From positions 1 through 64,000 of the forward strand of contig JAMBEQ010000266.1 in assembly GCA_024506175.1 (NCBI GenBank): a stretch of DNA of 64,000 bases. Reading direction: 5' to 3'. Positions within the stretch are counted from its first letter, which is position 1; each line of letters opens with the position of its first letter. Of the stretch, positions 24,801-33,969 are shown one piece after another. The translations under genes and the position numbers were made by a program. This DNA comes from Methylocystis sp. (GTDB taxonomy: Bacteria > Pseudomonadota > Alphaproteobacteria > Rhizobiales > Beijerinckiaceae). Under the pieces are notes generated by a model that made no database searches, was not told where the DNA came from, and was given only the letters and a program-made list of their open reading frames with translations.

Positions 24801-27800
24801 AGAGCAAGCCGAACCTCCAAGACTTGCGCGACATCCTCAGCGAGAATCGCGCGCAGGCGCTCGCGTACGCGAACCAGGTCGGGACGGGCAACGTGCGCGA
24901 GCTGCTCAAGCTCGCCGAAGCGGACCTGCTCAAGCGCATCGACCGGCTCGGCGTCACGGGTACGTTCACCGAGGCGCACCTGCGCACGATGCTCTCGCAG
25001 GTCAGGCTCGTCACGCAGCAGCTCGTCGACGGCATCTCGACGACGCTCGCCGACGAGAGCGGCACCGTCGCGGAGATGGCGGCGAACGGCACCATCGAAT
25101 ACATGACGCAGGCCGATGAGCTGTTTCGCGGCGTCGGGCAGCAGCCGCTTGCGCTCCGCGAAGCGAGCGTGCTCGACAGCGCGAAGATGGGCGCGAAGGC
25201 GTCGATGCTCCGGCGCATCGCGCTCGCGGGCACCGCGGACGATCCGACCGCCGATCCGACCGCGCACCCCGCGCAGCTCGGCGTGATGCAGCGCTACGGG
25301 CTCAACACGATCGGCGAGTTCGAGAAGATTCTTCGCGTGGGCGTGCTCACGCGCAAGGACATCACCGAGGTCGCGGGCGATCTCACCGAGGCGTCACCGT
25401 TCCTGCGGGGCAAGCCGGCGTTCTGGGCGGAGCGCATCGCGCGTACCGAGATGATGGGCGCGTACAACCGCGCGAGCTGGGAGAGCCAGCGCGAGATCAA
25501 CGATCAAGTCGGCGGCGACATGGTCAAGATCCTCAGCGCGACGTTCGACACGCGCACGGCGGCGGACAGCTACGCGGTGCACGGGCAGATCCGCCGACCC
25601 GACGAGGCGTTCGAGACGTGGTACGGGTTCATGCAACACCCGCCCGCGCGCCCGAACGATCGCGAGGTCGTCGTTCCGCATCGCATCGCGTGGCCGATCC
25701 CGAAGTACCTCGCGTGGAAGACGGAGGACGAGATCGCCGCGCGTTGGAAGTACGACGGGCGCAAGGACGAGATGCCCGAGCGTCCGCTCATGACGACGGT
25801 GGATCTCGGCGAGTTCGGCAAGGAGCCCGAGAAGGAAGAGGAGAGCGCGGCGCCCGAAGAGGTCGAGCCGGGCCCGGCGATCCGCGACGTCATCGCGAAA
25901 GGGCAGATGGCTGAAGCGATCGGCGACGACATGATGCAGGACGTCGGCTTCGCTCCGGGCGAGGCGCCCGACCTCGGCACCGACTTCGATGAGGCGCAGC
26001 AGCTCGCCGACCAGCAAGCGGCCGAAGAGGCGCTCAAGGCGAAGGCGGCAGAGCTGCTCGGGTCGTTCCCCGACGATCCGACGCGGCCCGGGCGGGTGCT
26101 TCATGGGATGCCGTTCGCGAACTCGATGTTCTGGGAGGGCTGGACGTCTGCCGAGCAGGATCTCATCTCGTCGCTCTCGGACGAGCTGATCGAGAAGGAT
26201 GCGACGAAGGAGGTCGACACCGACGAGGTCATCATGAAGGGCCCGTCGATCAACAAGCAGGGCGTCGCGTACGGCATCGAGGACAACATGAAGCCCGGGA
26301 TGGCGATGACGCCCGTGCTCATCCAGAAGGACGGGCTGCTCTACGCGTACTCGGCTCCCGCGGATGTCGTCGGCAAGAAGGCGCTCGGCATCGAGAAGCT
26401 CGACGCGCACGTCGTGAACCTCGACGATCCGGACATCGCGAAAAAGTTCCCGAGCCTGCTCGGACCACCACCGCCGAAGGTGCTGACGGCGGACGAGATC
26501 ATGGCGACGAAGACGGGTGCGCAGAAGGGCTCGAACACGGGCGGCTTCTACAAGGGCGCAGACGGCGTCGAGCGTTACGTCAAGGAGTACAGCGATCCGG
26601 CGCAGGCGCACTGCGAAAACATCGCGAACGCGATCTACCGAAAGCTCGGGCTCGAAGCTCCCGACTCGATGACGTTCGAGAAGGGCGGCAAGACGCTCTA
26701 CGCGCACGCGACGGTGAAGGGCGACACATACGCGTCGACCTCGGACACCGTCACGCGGAAGGACGCGGCGAAGGAGATCCTCAAGGGCTTCGCGGCCGAC
26801 GTCTTCCTCGGCAACCGCGACGTCATCGGCATGAGCAAGGACAACATCTTGCTCACCGACACGGGCGTGCGCCGACTCGACAACGGCGGCTCGCTCCTCA
26901 TGCGCGCGCAGGCGGGACGAAAGCCCGTCTCGGATCTTCATCAGCTCCGCGAGTGGGACGGCTTCTTCAACGGCAGCGTGAACACCTACGCGAGCGTGCT
27001 CGACGAGGCGGGCGTGAAGACGCACGCCGACATGAAGAAGCAGCTCGTCAAGGGCATCAAGGACATCCTGAAGCTCCGCGACGACGAGGGCGGCTTCTAC
27101 AAGCTCGTCGACAAGCTCGCGCCGACGATGGCCGACAAGGATCGTCGCGACGTCGCCGAGATGCTCGAAACGCGCGCGACGCTCCTCGAAGAGAAGCTCA
27201 AGATCCTCAACAAGCGCGTCGTGAAGCCGAAGCCGAAGCCGATCGCGCTCGAACCCGGCAAGTGGGGCCCGACTGCGACGACGACGTTCGAGGAGCTGCT
27301 CAAGCAGCCGAAGAAGCCCGAGCCGGCGAACTCGCCGACGCGCACGCCGAACGGCAAGAGCGTCGCGCAGTACCTCGACGACGCGCGGCGCGCGGTCAGC
27401 AATCTGAACGGAAACCAGCGGCAAGCGATCCGAACCTTCACGGGCAGCGAGTACGGGCGCATCCGCAGCGCGGGACGCATGACGCGCGAGGAGTATGAGC
27501 GCTCGGGCGGCTACGACTACGATCGCTATCGAGCGATGGCGGAGCACGTCGAGACCGGCTTTGACGCGGTGCCCGAAGATCAGCGCGTGCAGGGCATCGT
27601 CTACCGCGGCATGCTCGTGCCGCGCGCGGTTGCGAACACGATGCTCGCGCAGAACGATCGGCCGCACCTGCCGGGTCTCGGGGCGATGTTCTCTACGGCG
27701 CGCGACACGAGCCCGGCGAAGGGCTTCCTCAACAACGGCACGGGCGACACGCACGTCTTCATGGTCATCAAGCAGCGTCGCGGCGTCGCGATCGAGACGA

Positions 27801-28003
27801 TCAGCGGCATCGACACCGAGCATGAGGTGCTGATGAGCGGACGCACGCGTTGCCGGTTGACGGATCACTACATCGTCGAGGACATGGACGGGAATCGAAA
27901 CGTGCTCGTCCTTCATCTCGAAGAGGTGCTCGACGACGCCGACCTCACGGGCACCGCGAAGCCGAAGCGCACGCGCAAGAAGAAGGAACCGCCGACGCCA
28001 TGA
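24797..28003 (+). CDS. MuF-like head protein fused to a kinase-like (HipA-like) segment and a C-terminal ADP-ribosyltransferase
   Basis: FWAERIARTEMMGAYNRAS MuF segment; GGFYKGADGVERYVKEY / FLGNRDVIGMSKDNILL...RRLDNGGSLL kinase-like motifs; YRGM, MFSTARDTSPAKGF, DTEHEVLM R-S-E ART motifs. Confidence 0.75.
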   Translation: MKSKPNLQDLRDILSENRAQALAYANQVGTGNVRELLKLAEADLLKRIDRLGVTGTFTEAHLRTMLSQVRLVTQQLVDGISTTLADESGTVAEMAANGTIEYMTQADELFRGVGQQPLALREASVLDSAKMGAKASMLRRIALAGTADDPTADPTAHPAQLGVMQRYGLNTIGEFEKILRVGVLTRKDITEVAGDLTEASPFLRGKPAFWAERIARTEMMGAYNRASWESQREINDQVGGDMVKILSATFDTRTAADSYAVHGQIRRPDEAFETWYGFMQHPPARPNDREVVVPHRIAWPIPKYLAWKTEDEIAARWKYDGRKDEMPERPLMTTVDLGEFGKEPEKEEESAAPEEVEPGPAIRDVIAKGQMAEAIGDDMMQDVGFAPGEAPDLGTDFDEAQQLADQQAAEEALKAKAAELLGSFPDDPTRPGRVLHGMPFANSMFWEGWTSAEQDLISSLSDELIEKDATKEVDTDEVIMKGPSINKQGVAYGIEDNMKPGMAMTPVLIQKDGLLYAYSAPADVVGKKALGIEKLDAHVVNLDDPDIAKKFPSLLGPPPPKVLTADEIMATKTGAQKGSNTGGFYKGADGVERYVKEYSDPAQAHCENIANAIYRKLGLEAPDSMTFEKGGKTLYAHATVKGDTYASTSDTVTRKDAAKEILKGFAADVFLGNRDVIGMSKDNILLTDTGVRRLDNGGSLLMRAQAGRKPVSDLHQLREWDGFFNGSVNTYASVLDEAGVKTHADMKKQLVKGIKDILKLRDDEGGFYKLVDKLAPTMADKDRRDVAEMLETRATLLEEKLKILNKRVVKPKPKPIALEPGKWGPTATTTFEELLKQPKKPEPANSPTRTPNGKSVAQYLDDARRAVSNLNGNQRQAIRTFTGSEYGRIRSAGRMTREEYERSGGYDYDRYRAMAEHVETGFDAVPEDQRVQGIVYRGMLVPRAVANTMLAQNDRPHLPGLGAMFSTARDTSPAKGFLNNGTGDTHVFMVIKQRRGVAIETISGIDTEHEVLMSGRTRCRLTDHYIVEDMDGNRNVLVLHLEEVLDDADLTGTAKPKRTRKKKEPPTP

Positions 28004-28389
28004 AACCGAACCCGCTCGCCGCGCTCGACATCCCCGCGAACTGGCCGAAGACGGGCACGCTCCCGAACGGCAAGAAGATCGATCTCAAGGAAGCGTGGCA
28101 GACGATGAGCCACGCGGGCATCGCGATGATCGCGGTCGACGTCCCGGGCCAGGGCTCAGCGCATCCGTGGCGGAACGTCGACGGGCTCGACGACTTCGAG
28201 CTGGATCCGGACGTCGAGGGATCGCTCTCGCGCGAGGAGCTGGAATCGAACGGCGTCTTCGATTCGACGCTCGAAGGCTGGGCGCGCGATGAGCATGGGA
28301 TTCGGCTCGATCTCTCGAAGGACGACGCCGACACGCGCGCGATCCGAGGCGACGCGTACCGGCGCTACCTCGCCGAAACGGAGTGGTGA
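28000..28389 (+). CDS. Hypothetical protein
   Basis: ATG overlaps the upstream stop. Confidence 0.55.
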   Translation: MKPNPLAALDIPANWPKTGTLPNGKKIDLKEAWQTMSHAGIAMIAVDVPGQGSAHPWRNVDGLDDFELDPDVEGSLSREELESNGVFDSTLEGWARDEHGIRLDLSKDDADTRAIRGDAYRRYLAETEW

Positions 28390-28395
28390 GGGCGT

Positions 28396-28415
28396 CAGTA
28401 AAGACGTGTTGACTG
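28396..28415. promoter_or_regulatory. Dyad site CAGTAAAGACGTGTTGACTG
   Basis: Same family; upstream of TTGACG-N18-TACCTC. Confidence 0.7.
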
Positions 28416-28436
28416 CGCGCTCGCGCGCGCGTTCGT

Positions 28437-28466
28437 TTGACGAGCGCTGCCATCGGCTGATACCTC
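28437..28466 (+). promoter_or_regulatory. Promoter TTGACG-N18-TACCTC upstream of 28488
   Basis: -35/-10 spacing. Confidence 0.5.
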
Positions 28467-28487
28467 TTCGTGTGCAAGAGGTGCCCC

Positions 28488-28709
28488 GTGGCGTTCAAGA
28501 ACCTCCGCTCTCCGGCGACGAACACGAACGAGAGTCCGGCCGAGCAAAAGCTCGGTCAGCCCCCCATCGTGAACAACCTCGCCGAGAACGAGGAGCGCGG
28601 CGACACGAAGCTCGATGGTGAGCAGCCGATCAAGTGGCCGGACGTTCCGGCGGCTGACCCGCAGAGCAAGGCTCCGGACCACAAGCCGATGCGGCTGAAG
28701 GGAGACTGA
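28488..28709 (+). CDS. Small hypothetical head-region protein
   Basis: GTG start after AAGAGG; DTKLDGEQP motif. Confidence 0.5.
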   Translation: MAFKNLRSPATNTNESPAEQKLGQPPIVNNLAENEERGDTKLDGEQPIKWPDVPAADPQSKAPDHKPMRLKGD

Positions 28710-28712
28710 GTC

Positions 28713-29039
28713 ATGGCGAAGAGCGGAGACGGCGGCACGGTGGATCAGCTCCCGTTCGCGACGGCGGACGGCAAGACGAAGGCGGTCAGCGGCGGCTCTT
28801 CCGGCGCGCACGACTTCATCACCGACCCGAAGGACGGTGCACCGAAGACGGGCGGCGGCTTCGACGTGACGCAGCAGAATCGCCCGCAGCAGACGGGCTC
28901 CGACCCGGTCAACAAGGAGGACGCCATCGACGGCGGCAAGGTCGAGTTCCCGACCTTCCCCGATCCCGCGTCCACCAAGGGCACCGGCTCGATCGACGGC
29001 GGCTCGGGCCACAAGCCGTTCAAGGTGAAGGGCGGCTGA
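28713..29039 (+). CDS. Hypothetical head-region protein, low complexity
   Basis: ORF in a collinear head module. Confidence 0.55.
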   Translation: MAKSGDGGTVDQLPFATADGKTKAVSGGSSGAHDFITDPKDGAPKTGGGFDVTQQNRPQQTGSDPVNKEDAIDGGKVEFPTFPDPASTKGTGSIDGGSGHKPFKVKGG

Positions 29040-29040
29040 C

Positions 29041-29436
29041 GTGCAAGCGACGGTCACGGGCGAGCTGAGGGTTGCTCCCGCGACGGTGACGGACACGACG
29101 ATCCCGAGTGGGACGTCGCTGCTCGATTACACGTTCGCGAAGGACTACGCAGTGCAGACGGGCCTCATGGTTCGGCAGCTCCTCGATCCGACCAGCTTCG
29201 TCACGCTCGACGGGACCGGCGCGACCAGCGCGGTGACGCGCGGAGAGCTTCTCGTTCTCCGCGCTACCGCCCCGACCGTCCTCCGCATGACGCAGAACGG
29301 GCTCAGCGCGCAGACGATCAACATCCCGGGCAATGGGGCGGCGGTCGTTATCCCCTTCGATCCTGCTTTCCAGCTCACGCTTCTCGAAGCCAAGGGCAAC
29401 GGCAAGCTCGAATACTTCGTGGCCGGACCGCAGTAA
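29041..29436 (+). CDS. Hypothetical head-region protein
   Basis: GTG start; beta-rich. Confidence 0.55.
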   Translation: MQATVTGELRVAPATVTDTTIPSGTSLLDYTFAKDYAVQTGLMVRQLLDPTSFVTLDGTGATSAVTRGELLVLRATAPTVLRMTQNGLSAQTINIPGNGAAVVIPFDPAFQLTLLEAKGNGKLEYFVAGPQ

Positions 29437-29497
29437 CAAGATCCCGCGCGGGGGTTGCCGCGCTTCGACAACGAACCTCGCAGACGGAGAAACGAAC

Positions 29498-30208
29498 ATG
29501 ACGATCACGACTTCCCCCACGGGCGTCAAGACGACGCTCGACAACGGCAACCCGAACTCGCTGCCGTCGCTTCTGCAGCTCGTGCGCGTGGGCTCGCTCC
29601 TGCGCGCGTCGAAGACGCAGAAGATGGGCATGGTCCCGGCGGCGGATCCGTACCAGCTCGCGACGCTGCAGTCGCTCGGGCTCACGGAAGACGCGAAGGC
29701 GGCGACCATTCTCCGCGCCTACGCGCGTTCGACGAGCGGCGCGGGCACGCTCGGCGAGCTGGCTGTGCAGGCGTACGGTGCGACCCCGGCGGATGGGCAG
29801 ATCGCCGTCGCTCCGAACGGCGACATCGTCGTGCTCGCGTCGAGCGCGTACACCGCGATCGACGTCTACTACGATCCGATGCAGTACGACGTGCAGGAGT
29901 TCACGCTCCCCGTCGTGACGGGCGTGCTCACGCTCCCGACGAAGCTCGCGGGCAAGGTGGTCGCTCTCCTCGAAGCCGAGGTGCTCACCGGCACCGTGAC
30001 GGGCAAGAAGATCGTGCTCGTCCCGGCGAGCGGCCTGCCGGCGACGACGAAGGCGCAGCTCAACGTCGCGAAGACGGCCGTGTCGTTCAACAACGCGACC
30101 GACGCGCCGACGACCGCGCGCGTGAAGCTCGCCGTCGCGCTCGAAGTGGCGCGCACGGACGGTCTCGACACCGACACGCTCCTCACGGGCGCGGCGAACA
30201 CTCCCTGA
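29498..30208 (+). CDS. Putative head decoration/fibre protein
   Basis: Position before scaffold and capsid; beta-rich. Confidence 0.5.
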   Translation: MTITTSPTGVKTTLDNGNPNSLPSLLQLVRVGSLLRASKTQKMGMVPAADPYQLATLQSLGLTEDAKAATILRAYARSTSGAGTLGELAVQAYGATPADGQIAVAPNGDIVVLASSAYTAIDVYYDPMQYDVQEFTLPVVTGVLTLPTKLAGKVVALLEAEVLTGTVTGKKIVLVPASGLPATTKAQLNVAKTAVSFNNATDAPTTARVKLAVALEVARTDGLDTDTLLTGAANTP

Positions 30209-30234
30209 TCGCGTGAGCTGAGCGGAGGAAGAAC

Positions 30235-31110
30235 ATGACCACCGAGGCGCAGAACAAGGACACCACGGGCACGCAGGAGTCGACGTCCACGACTCCCGCG
30301 GGGGGAGCGCCCGCGGCGCAGCAGACGACGACGAAGAACGACAAGCAGCAGCAGACGGCGCCGACCACGACGGCGGCGCCGAGCGGCGGCGGCACGAGCG
30401 AGAAGAAGCCGAAGGTCATCTCGGGCGACGACGACGAGATTCCCGAGGGCGAGGATCTCTTGCAGATGTCGCCGCGCGCGCTCAATGCACGCATCGCGCG
30501 CGCGTCGCGCAAGGCGCTCAAGGATGCCTTCGGCACCGACGACGTCGACTCGATCAAGAAGATGATCGACAAGGCGCAGAAGGCGGCGGCGAAGGAGGAA
30601 GAGGAGCGCAAGAAGAGCCTCACCGAAGCCGAGCGGCTGAAGGAGGAGCGCGACGCTGCCATCCGCGAACGCGACGAGGCGCGCACGCAGCTCACCGCCG
30701 CCGAGCGCGGTCGCATCGTCGAGCGGCAGGACTCGCGCATCACGCGCATCGCCGAGAAGTATCTCGACCCCGACTACATCGAGAGCGAGATGCCCCGGCT
30801 CGCGGCCGATCTCCGCAAGGCGTTCAAGGAGAAGGATCCGAAGCTCCTCAAGGACGAGGGCGCGTGGCTCGAAAAGTGGTTCGAGAAGCGCGTCGCGGCC
30901 AAGCCGAAGCTCGGCAAGGACTACGACTCGAAGCGCGAAGAGACGACGCAGCCCGATCCGAAGAAGGTCGCTCTGAACAACGGCGCGCGCACCGACGATC
31001 GCCACACGGCGGACAAGAGCGTGAGCGGCGCGCAGAAGACGGCGGCTCCGGGCAAGCCGAACTCGATGTCGTACAAGGAGATCAACCAGAGCGGCTACGC
31101 GTGGAAGTAG
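30235..31110 (+). CDS. Scaffolding-like protein
   Basis: Acidic/coiled-coil protein directly upstream of the capsid gene. Confidence 0.65.
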   Translation: MTTEAQNKDTTGTQESTSTTPAGGAPAAQQTTTKNDKQQQTAPTTTAAPSGGGTSEKKPKVISGDDDEIPEGEDLLQMSPRALNARIARASRKALKDAFGTDDVDSIKKMIDKAQKAAAKEEEERKKSLTEAERLKEERDAAIRERDEARTQLTAAERGRIVERQDSRITRIAEKYLDPDYIESEMPRLAADLRKAFKEKDPKLLKDEGAWLEKWFEKRVAAKPKLGKDYDSKREETTQPDPKKVALNNGARTDDRHTADKSVSGAQKTAAPGKPNSMSYKEINQSGYAWK

Positions 31111-31268
31111 CGGAGCTGCTCAAGACGAGTTAGAAGTACGTCAGACATAGCGGTCGATAAGGGCCCCACCTACGCGGCACACCGGCGGATACAGGTGGAA
31201 CCGGGGAACGAAACGACTCGCGAAGCACTGACCCACGACGGTCAACGTTTCACGAGGAGACAATTCCT

Positions 31269-32669
31269 ATGGCAGGTTCCAATCTCGTTCTGGGCATCCC
31301 GCCCGCGGTGCTCGATCTCAACCAGAAGGGGCTCATCGAGCGCGCCTTCCACGACGGGCTCTTCCCGAACCTCGCGTACCGCGCAGAGGCTCTCGCGGAG
31401 GAGTGGCCGGCGAACACCGGAACCGAGATGTTCATGTCTCGGCCGGGCCTGCTCACGCCGATCGTGCAGCCGCTCACGCCGGGCGCCGATCCGTCGCCGC
31501 AGGCGGTGCCGTTCGAGCAGTGGAGCGCGCAGCTTCAGCAGTTCAGCGGCGCGGTCGACACGCACATCCCGACGTCGACGACCGCGAGCGCGAACCTCTT
31601 CCTGCGCAACATCCATCAGCTCGGACTGCAGGCCGGGCAGAGCATCAACCGCATCGCGCGCGACCAGCTCTTCCAGAAGTACCTGGAAGGGCAGACGGTG
31701 CTCACGGCGGCGACGCAGACGACCGACACGCAGCTCTCGGTCGCGTCGCTCTCGGGCTTCGTCGAGGTCATCGTGCCGGGCACGAACGTCAAGCCGCAGC
31801 CGGTCTCGTCGGCGAACCCGCTGACGGTCAAGCTCGGGGCGACGGGCTCGGTGACGGTCTCGGTCGTCGGCTTCCAGCCGAACGATCCGCAAGTGCCGCT
31901 CGGTCCGGGCATCCTGCTCCTCAGCGGGCAGGTCGGCTCGGTCATCGCGACGCGCTCGCTCGTCAAGAGCATCTACGCGCCGCGCATCATCCGCTCCGGC
32001 GGCGGCGCGACGGTCGACGGCATCACGTCGTCGAACACGGTGGCGCTGCAGGACGTCATCAACGCGGTCGCGCAGCTCCGGCGCGCGAACGTGCAGCCGC
32101 ACCCGGACGGCTTCTACCACGCGCACATCTCGCCGGTCGCGAACAGCCAGTTCTTCGCGGATCCCGTGTTCCAGCGGCTCAACCAGTCGCTCCCCGAGCA
32201 CGTGATCTACAAGGAAGGCTTCATCGGCACGATCTCGGGCGTCATGTTCTTCATGAACAACGAGGCGCCGGAGAGCACGAACTCGGGCACGCTCATCGCG
32301 ACGGGCAACAACGCCAAGTTCGCGAGCGAGCTGCTCGCCGATGCGGTCAACGAGTCGAGCATCAACATCGGGCGCATCATCGTCACCGGGCGCGGCTCGG
32401 TCTACGAGAAGTACCTGAACGAAGATGCGTTCGTCACCGAGGCCGGGCTCAACGGCAAGGTCGGCGAGTTCGACGTCGTGAACAACAACGTCGCCATCCT
32501 CACCGAGCGCATCCGGCTCGTGCTGCGCGCGCCGCTCGACCGTCTGCAGCAGGTCGTCTCGGCCGCGTGGTCGATCAGCACCTCGTTCCCGGTGCCGAGC
32601 GACATCACCGCGCCGAGCGGGCAGGAGCGCTACAAGCGCGCCATCGTCATCGAGCACGCGCTCGGCTGA
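31269..32669 (+). CDS. Major capsid protein
   Basis: Position between scaffold and neck genes; length; HK97-type sequence character; strong GGAG SD. Confidence 0.75.
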   Translation: MAGSNLVLGIPPAVLDLNQKGLIERAFHDGLFPNLAYRAEALAEEWPANTGTEMFMSRPGLLTPIVQPLTPGADPSPQAVPFEQWSAQLQQFSGAVDTHIPTSTTASANLFLRNIHQLGLQAGQSINRIARDQLFQKYLEGQTVLTAATQTTDTQLSVASLSGFVEVIVPGTNVKPQPVSSANPLTVKLGATGSVTVSVVGFQPNDPQVPLGPGILLLSGQVGSVIATRSLVKSIYAPRIIRSGGGATVDGITSSNTVALQDVINAVAQLRRANVQPHPDGFYHAHISPVANSQFFADPVFQRLNQSLPEHVIYKEGFIGTISGVMFFMNNEAPESTNSGTLIATGNNAKFASELLADAVNESSINIGRIIVTGRGSVYEKYLNEDAFVTEAGLNGKVGEFDVVNNNVAILTERIRLVLRAPLDRLQQVVSAAWSISTSFPVPSDITAPSGQERYKRAIVIEHALG

Positions 32670-32675
32670 TCACGG

Positions 32676-32751
32676 GGGTCGAGCGGGAGCGCATCGGGCT
32701 TTCTCCTTTCCTCCCACCGGAACGCGGACACTCAGCGCTCACGCTCGACCC
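32676..32751 (+). repeat. Inverted repeat GGGTCGAGCG...CGCTCGACCC downstream of the capsid gene
   Basis: 10-bp perfect arms at 32676-32685 and 32742-32751. Confidence 0.6.
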
Positions 32752-32756
32752 TTCGT

Positions 32757-32795
32757 GACTGCCCCGCTGCTCGATTACTCGGGCGCGGGGCAGTC
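32757..32795 (+). terminator. Stem-loop, candidate terminator or processing element
   Basis: GACTGCCCCGC / GCGGGGCAGTC, 11-bp perfect stem, 17-nt loop; no clear U-tract. Confidence 0.45.
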
Positions 32796-32847
32796 GCGTA
32801 TCAAGGACAGCGCACGGCGCGACGTGCGCACGCATCGGAGGCAGAAC

Positions 32848-33189
32848 ATGGGTCGGAAGGTGAATCAGGAAGTGGAAGAGACGGAGCAGCCGGAGACGAG
32901 CGAGGCGGAACCGTCCGCGCCGATGCTCGAAGGCGGCGCGCTCGGCGTGACGGACACGAAGAAGCTCGACGGCGAGCAGCCGCAAACGAAGGTCTTCGAG
33001 CCGCCGAAGCGCAACGCGTTCCGCGTCGGCGGCTACCAGCCGATGCGCATCAACACGCCGTACGGCATCACGCACCTGCACCCGGGGCAGGTCGTCGACG
33101 ATCAGAACTACGACATCGAGAAGCTGAAGCAGCTCGGCATCCCGCTCACCGCGGTCGTCGAGCCGAAGCCCGTCGACGCGGCGAAGTAG
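32848..33189 (+). CDS. Hypothetical head-region protein with a GQVVDDxxYD module
   Basis: ATG after GGAGG. Confidence 0.55.
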   Translation: MGRKVNQEVEETEQPETSEAEPSAPMLEGGALGVTDTKKLDGEQPQTKVFEPPKRNAFRVGGYQPMRINTPYGITHLHPGQVVDDQNYDIEKLKQLGIPLTAVVEPKPVDAAK

Positions 33190-33193
33190 GGGC

Positions 33194-33213
33194 CAGTCAA
33201 CACGTCTTTACTG
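33194..33213. promoter_or_regulatory. Dyad site CAGTCAACACGTCTTTACTG
   Basis: Same family, intergenic. Confidence 0.7.
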
Positions 33214-33226
33214 AGAGGTCGTCTGC

Positions 33227-33634
33227 ATGCTCACCGATGACGAGATCGTCAAAGCACGGCACCACATGGGCTATCCCAACGTGTCGGCGGTCGCGACGTA
33301 CTCGCTCGGCATCCCGGCGGCGATGCAGACGACCTTCATGATCGAGGGCGCGCTCGTGCGCGTGCTCTTCAGCGCAGAGAAGAAGTTCCGCGAGCTGCTC
33401 GACAAGCTCGATCGCGCTGAGTGCAAGGTCGAAGAGGTGCTCGACGCCGTCGTGCTCTCGAAGGCCGAAGACGTCGAGTACAACCAGGACGCGCTGAAGA
33501 AGGTCGCGACCGTCTACAAGCTCTGGCAGCAGTCGATGGCGAACATGCTCGGCATCGTGCCGAACCCGTTCGACCAGCGCGAGTGGCTCGGGCTCGGCGA
33601 AGGCGGCGGAGTCAACGTGCCCGTCGTGGGCTGA
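33227..33634 (+). CDS. Putative head-tail connector protein
   Basis: Position; alpha-helical. Confidence 0.5.
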   Translation: MLTDDEIVKARHHMGYPNVSAVATYSLGIPAAMQTTFMIEGALVRVLFSAEKKFRELLDKLDRAECKVEEVLDAVVLSKAEDVEYNQDALKKVATVYKLWQQSMANMLGIVPNPFDQREWLGLGEGGGVNVPVVG

Positions 33635-33648
33635 AGGGAGATCCGGTC

Positions 33649-33966
33649 ATGAAGATGCGAACGATCACGTCGGTGCTTCTCGGGCTCGTACTCGCGTGCG
33701 TGCTCTTCGTCGCAGCGTCCGTCATCGAGGCGTGTGCGGCGTTTCAGAAGGCGGTGCCGTTCCTTCCTCCGCCAGACGACACGGCGTGCGTCATCACCGA
33801 GGTCGAGAAGGGCATCGAGGATCCGGCGCAGGTCGTGAAGGATTGCAACCTCCTGAATTGGGCGCTCGACGACGTCATCAAGATGATCACGGGCGCGAAG
33901 AAGGCGAAGGCGGCGCGGCTCGCGGGGCTCGCGAGCGACGGAGGCCCGCCCGACGCGGGGAAGTGA
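33649..33966 (+). CDS. Small membrane/lipoprotein-like protein
   Basis: N-terminal hydrophobic segment LLGLVLACVLFVAASVIEAC. Confidence 0.5.
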   Translation: MKMRTITSVLLGLVLACVLFVAASVIEACAAFQKAVPFLPPPDDTACVITEVEKGIEDPAQVVKDCNLLNWALDDVIKMITGAKKAKAARLAGLASDGGPPDAGK

Positions 33967-33969
33967 CGC

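Noticed and set aside
25394-27916. 840-aa minus-strand ORF
   Set aside because: Antisense of the MuF-ART gene with no recognisable motifs.
28416-28435. (GC)n alternating tract as Z-DNA or CRISPR-like repeat
   Set aside because: Short and explained by high GC; no repeat-spacer structure anywhere in the window.
29521-29535. Half-site GTCAAGACG as an additional operator
   Set aside because: Occurs as Val-Lys-Thr codons in several genes without the second arm; not palindromic.
31117-31140. CTCAAGACGAGTTAGAAG as a sixth dyad site
   Set aside because: Only one arm resembles the consensus; symmetry absent.
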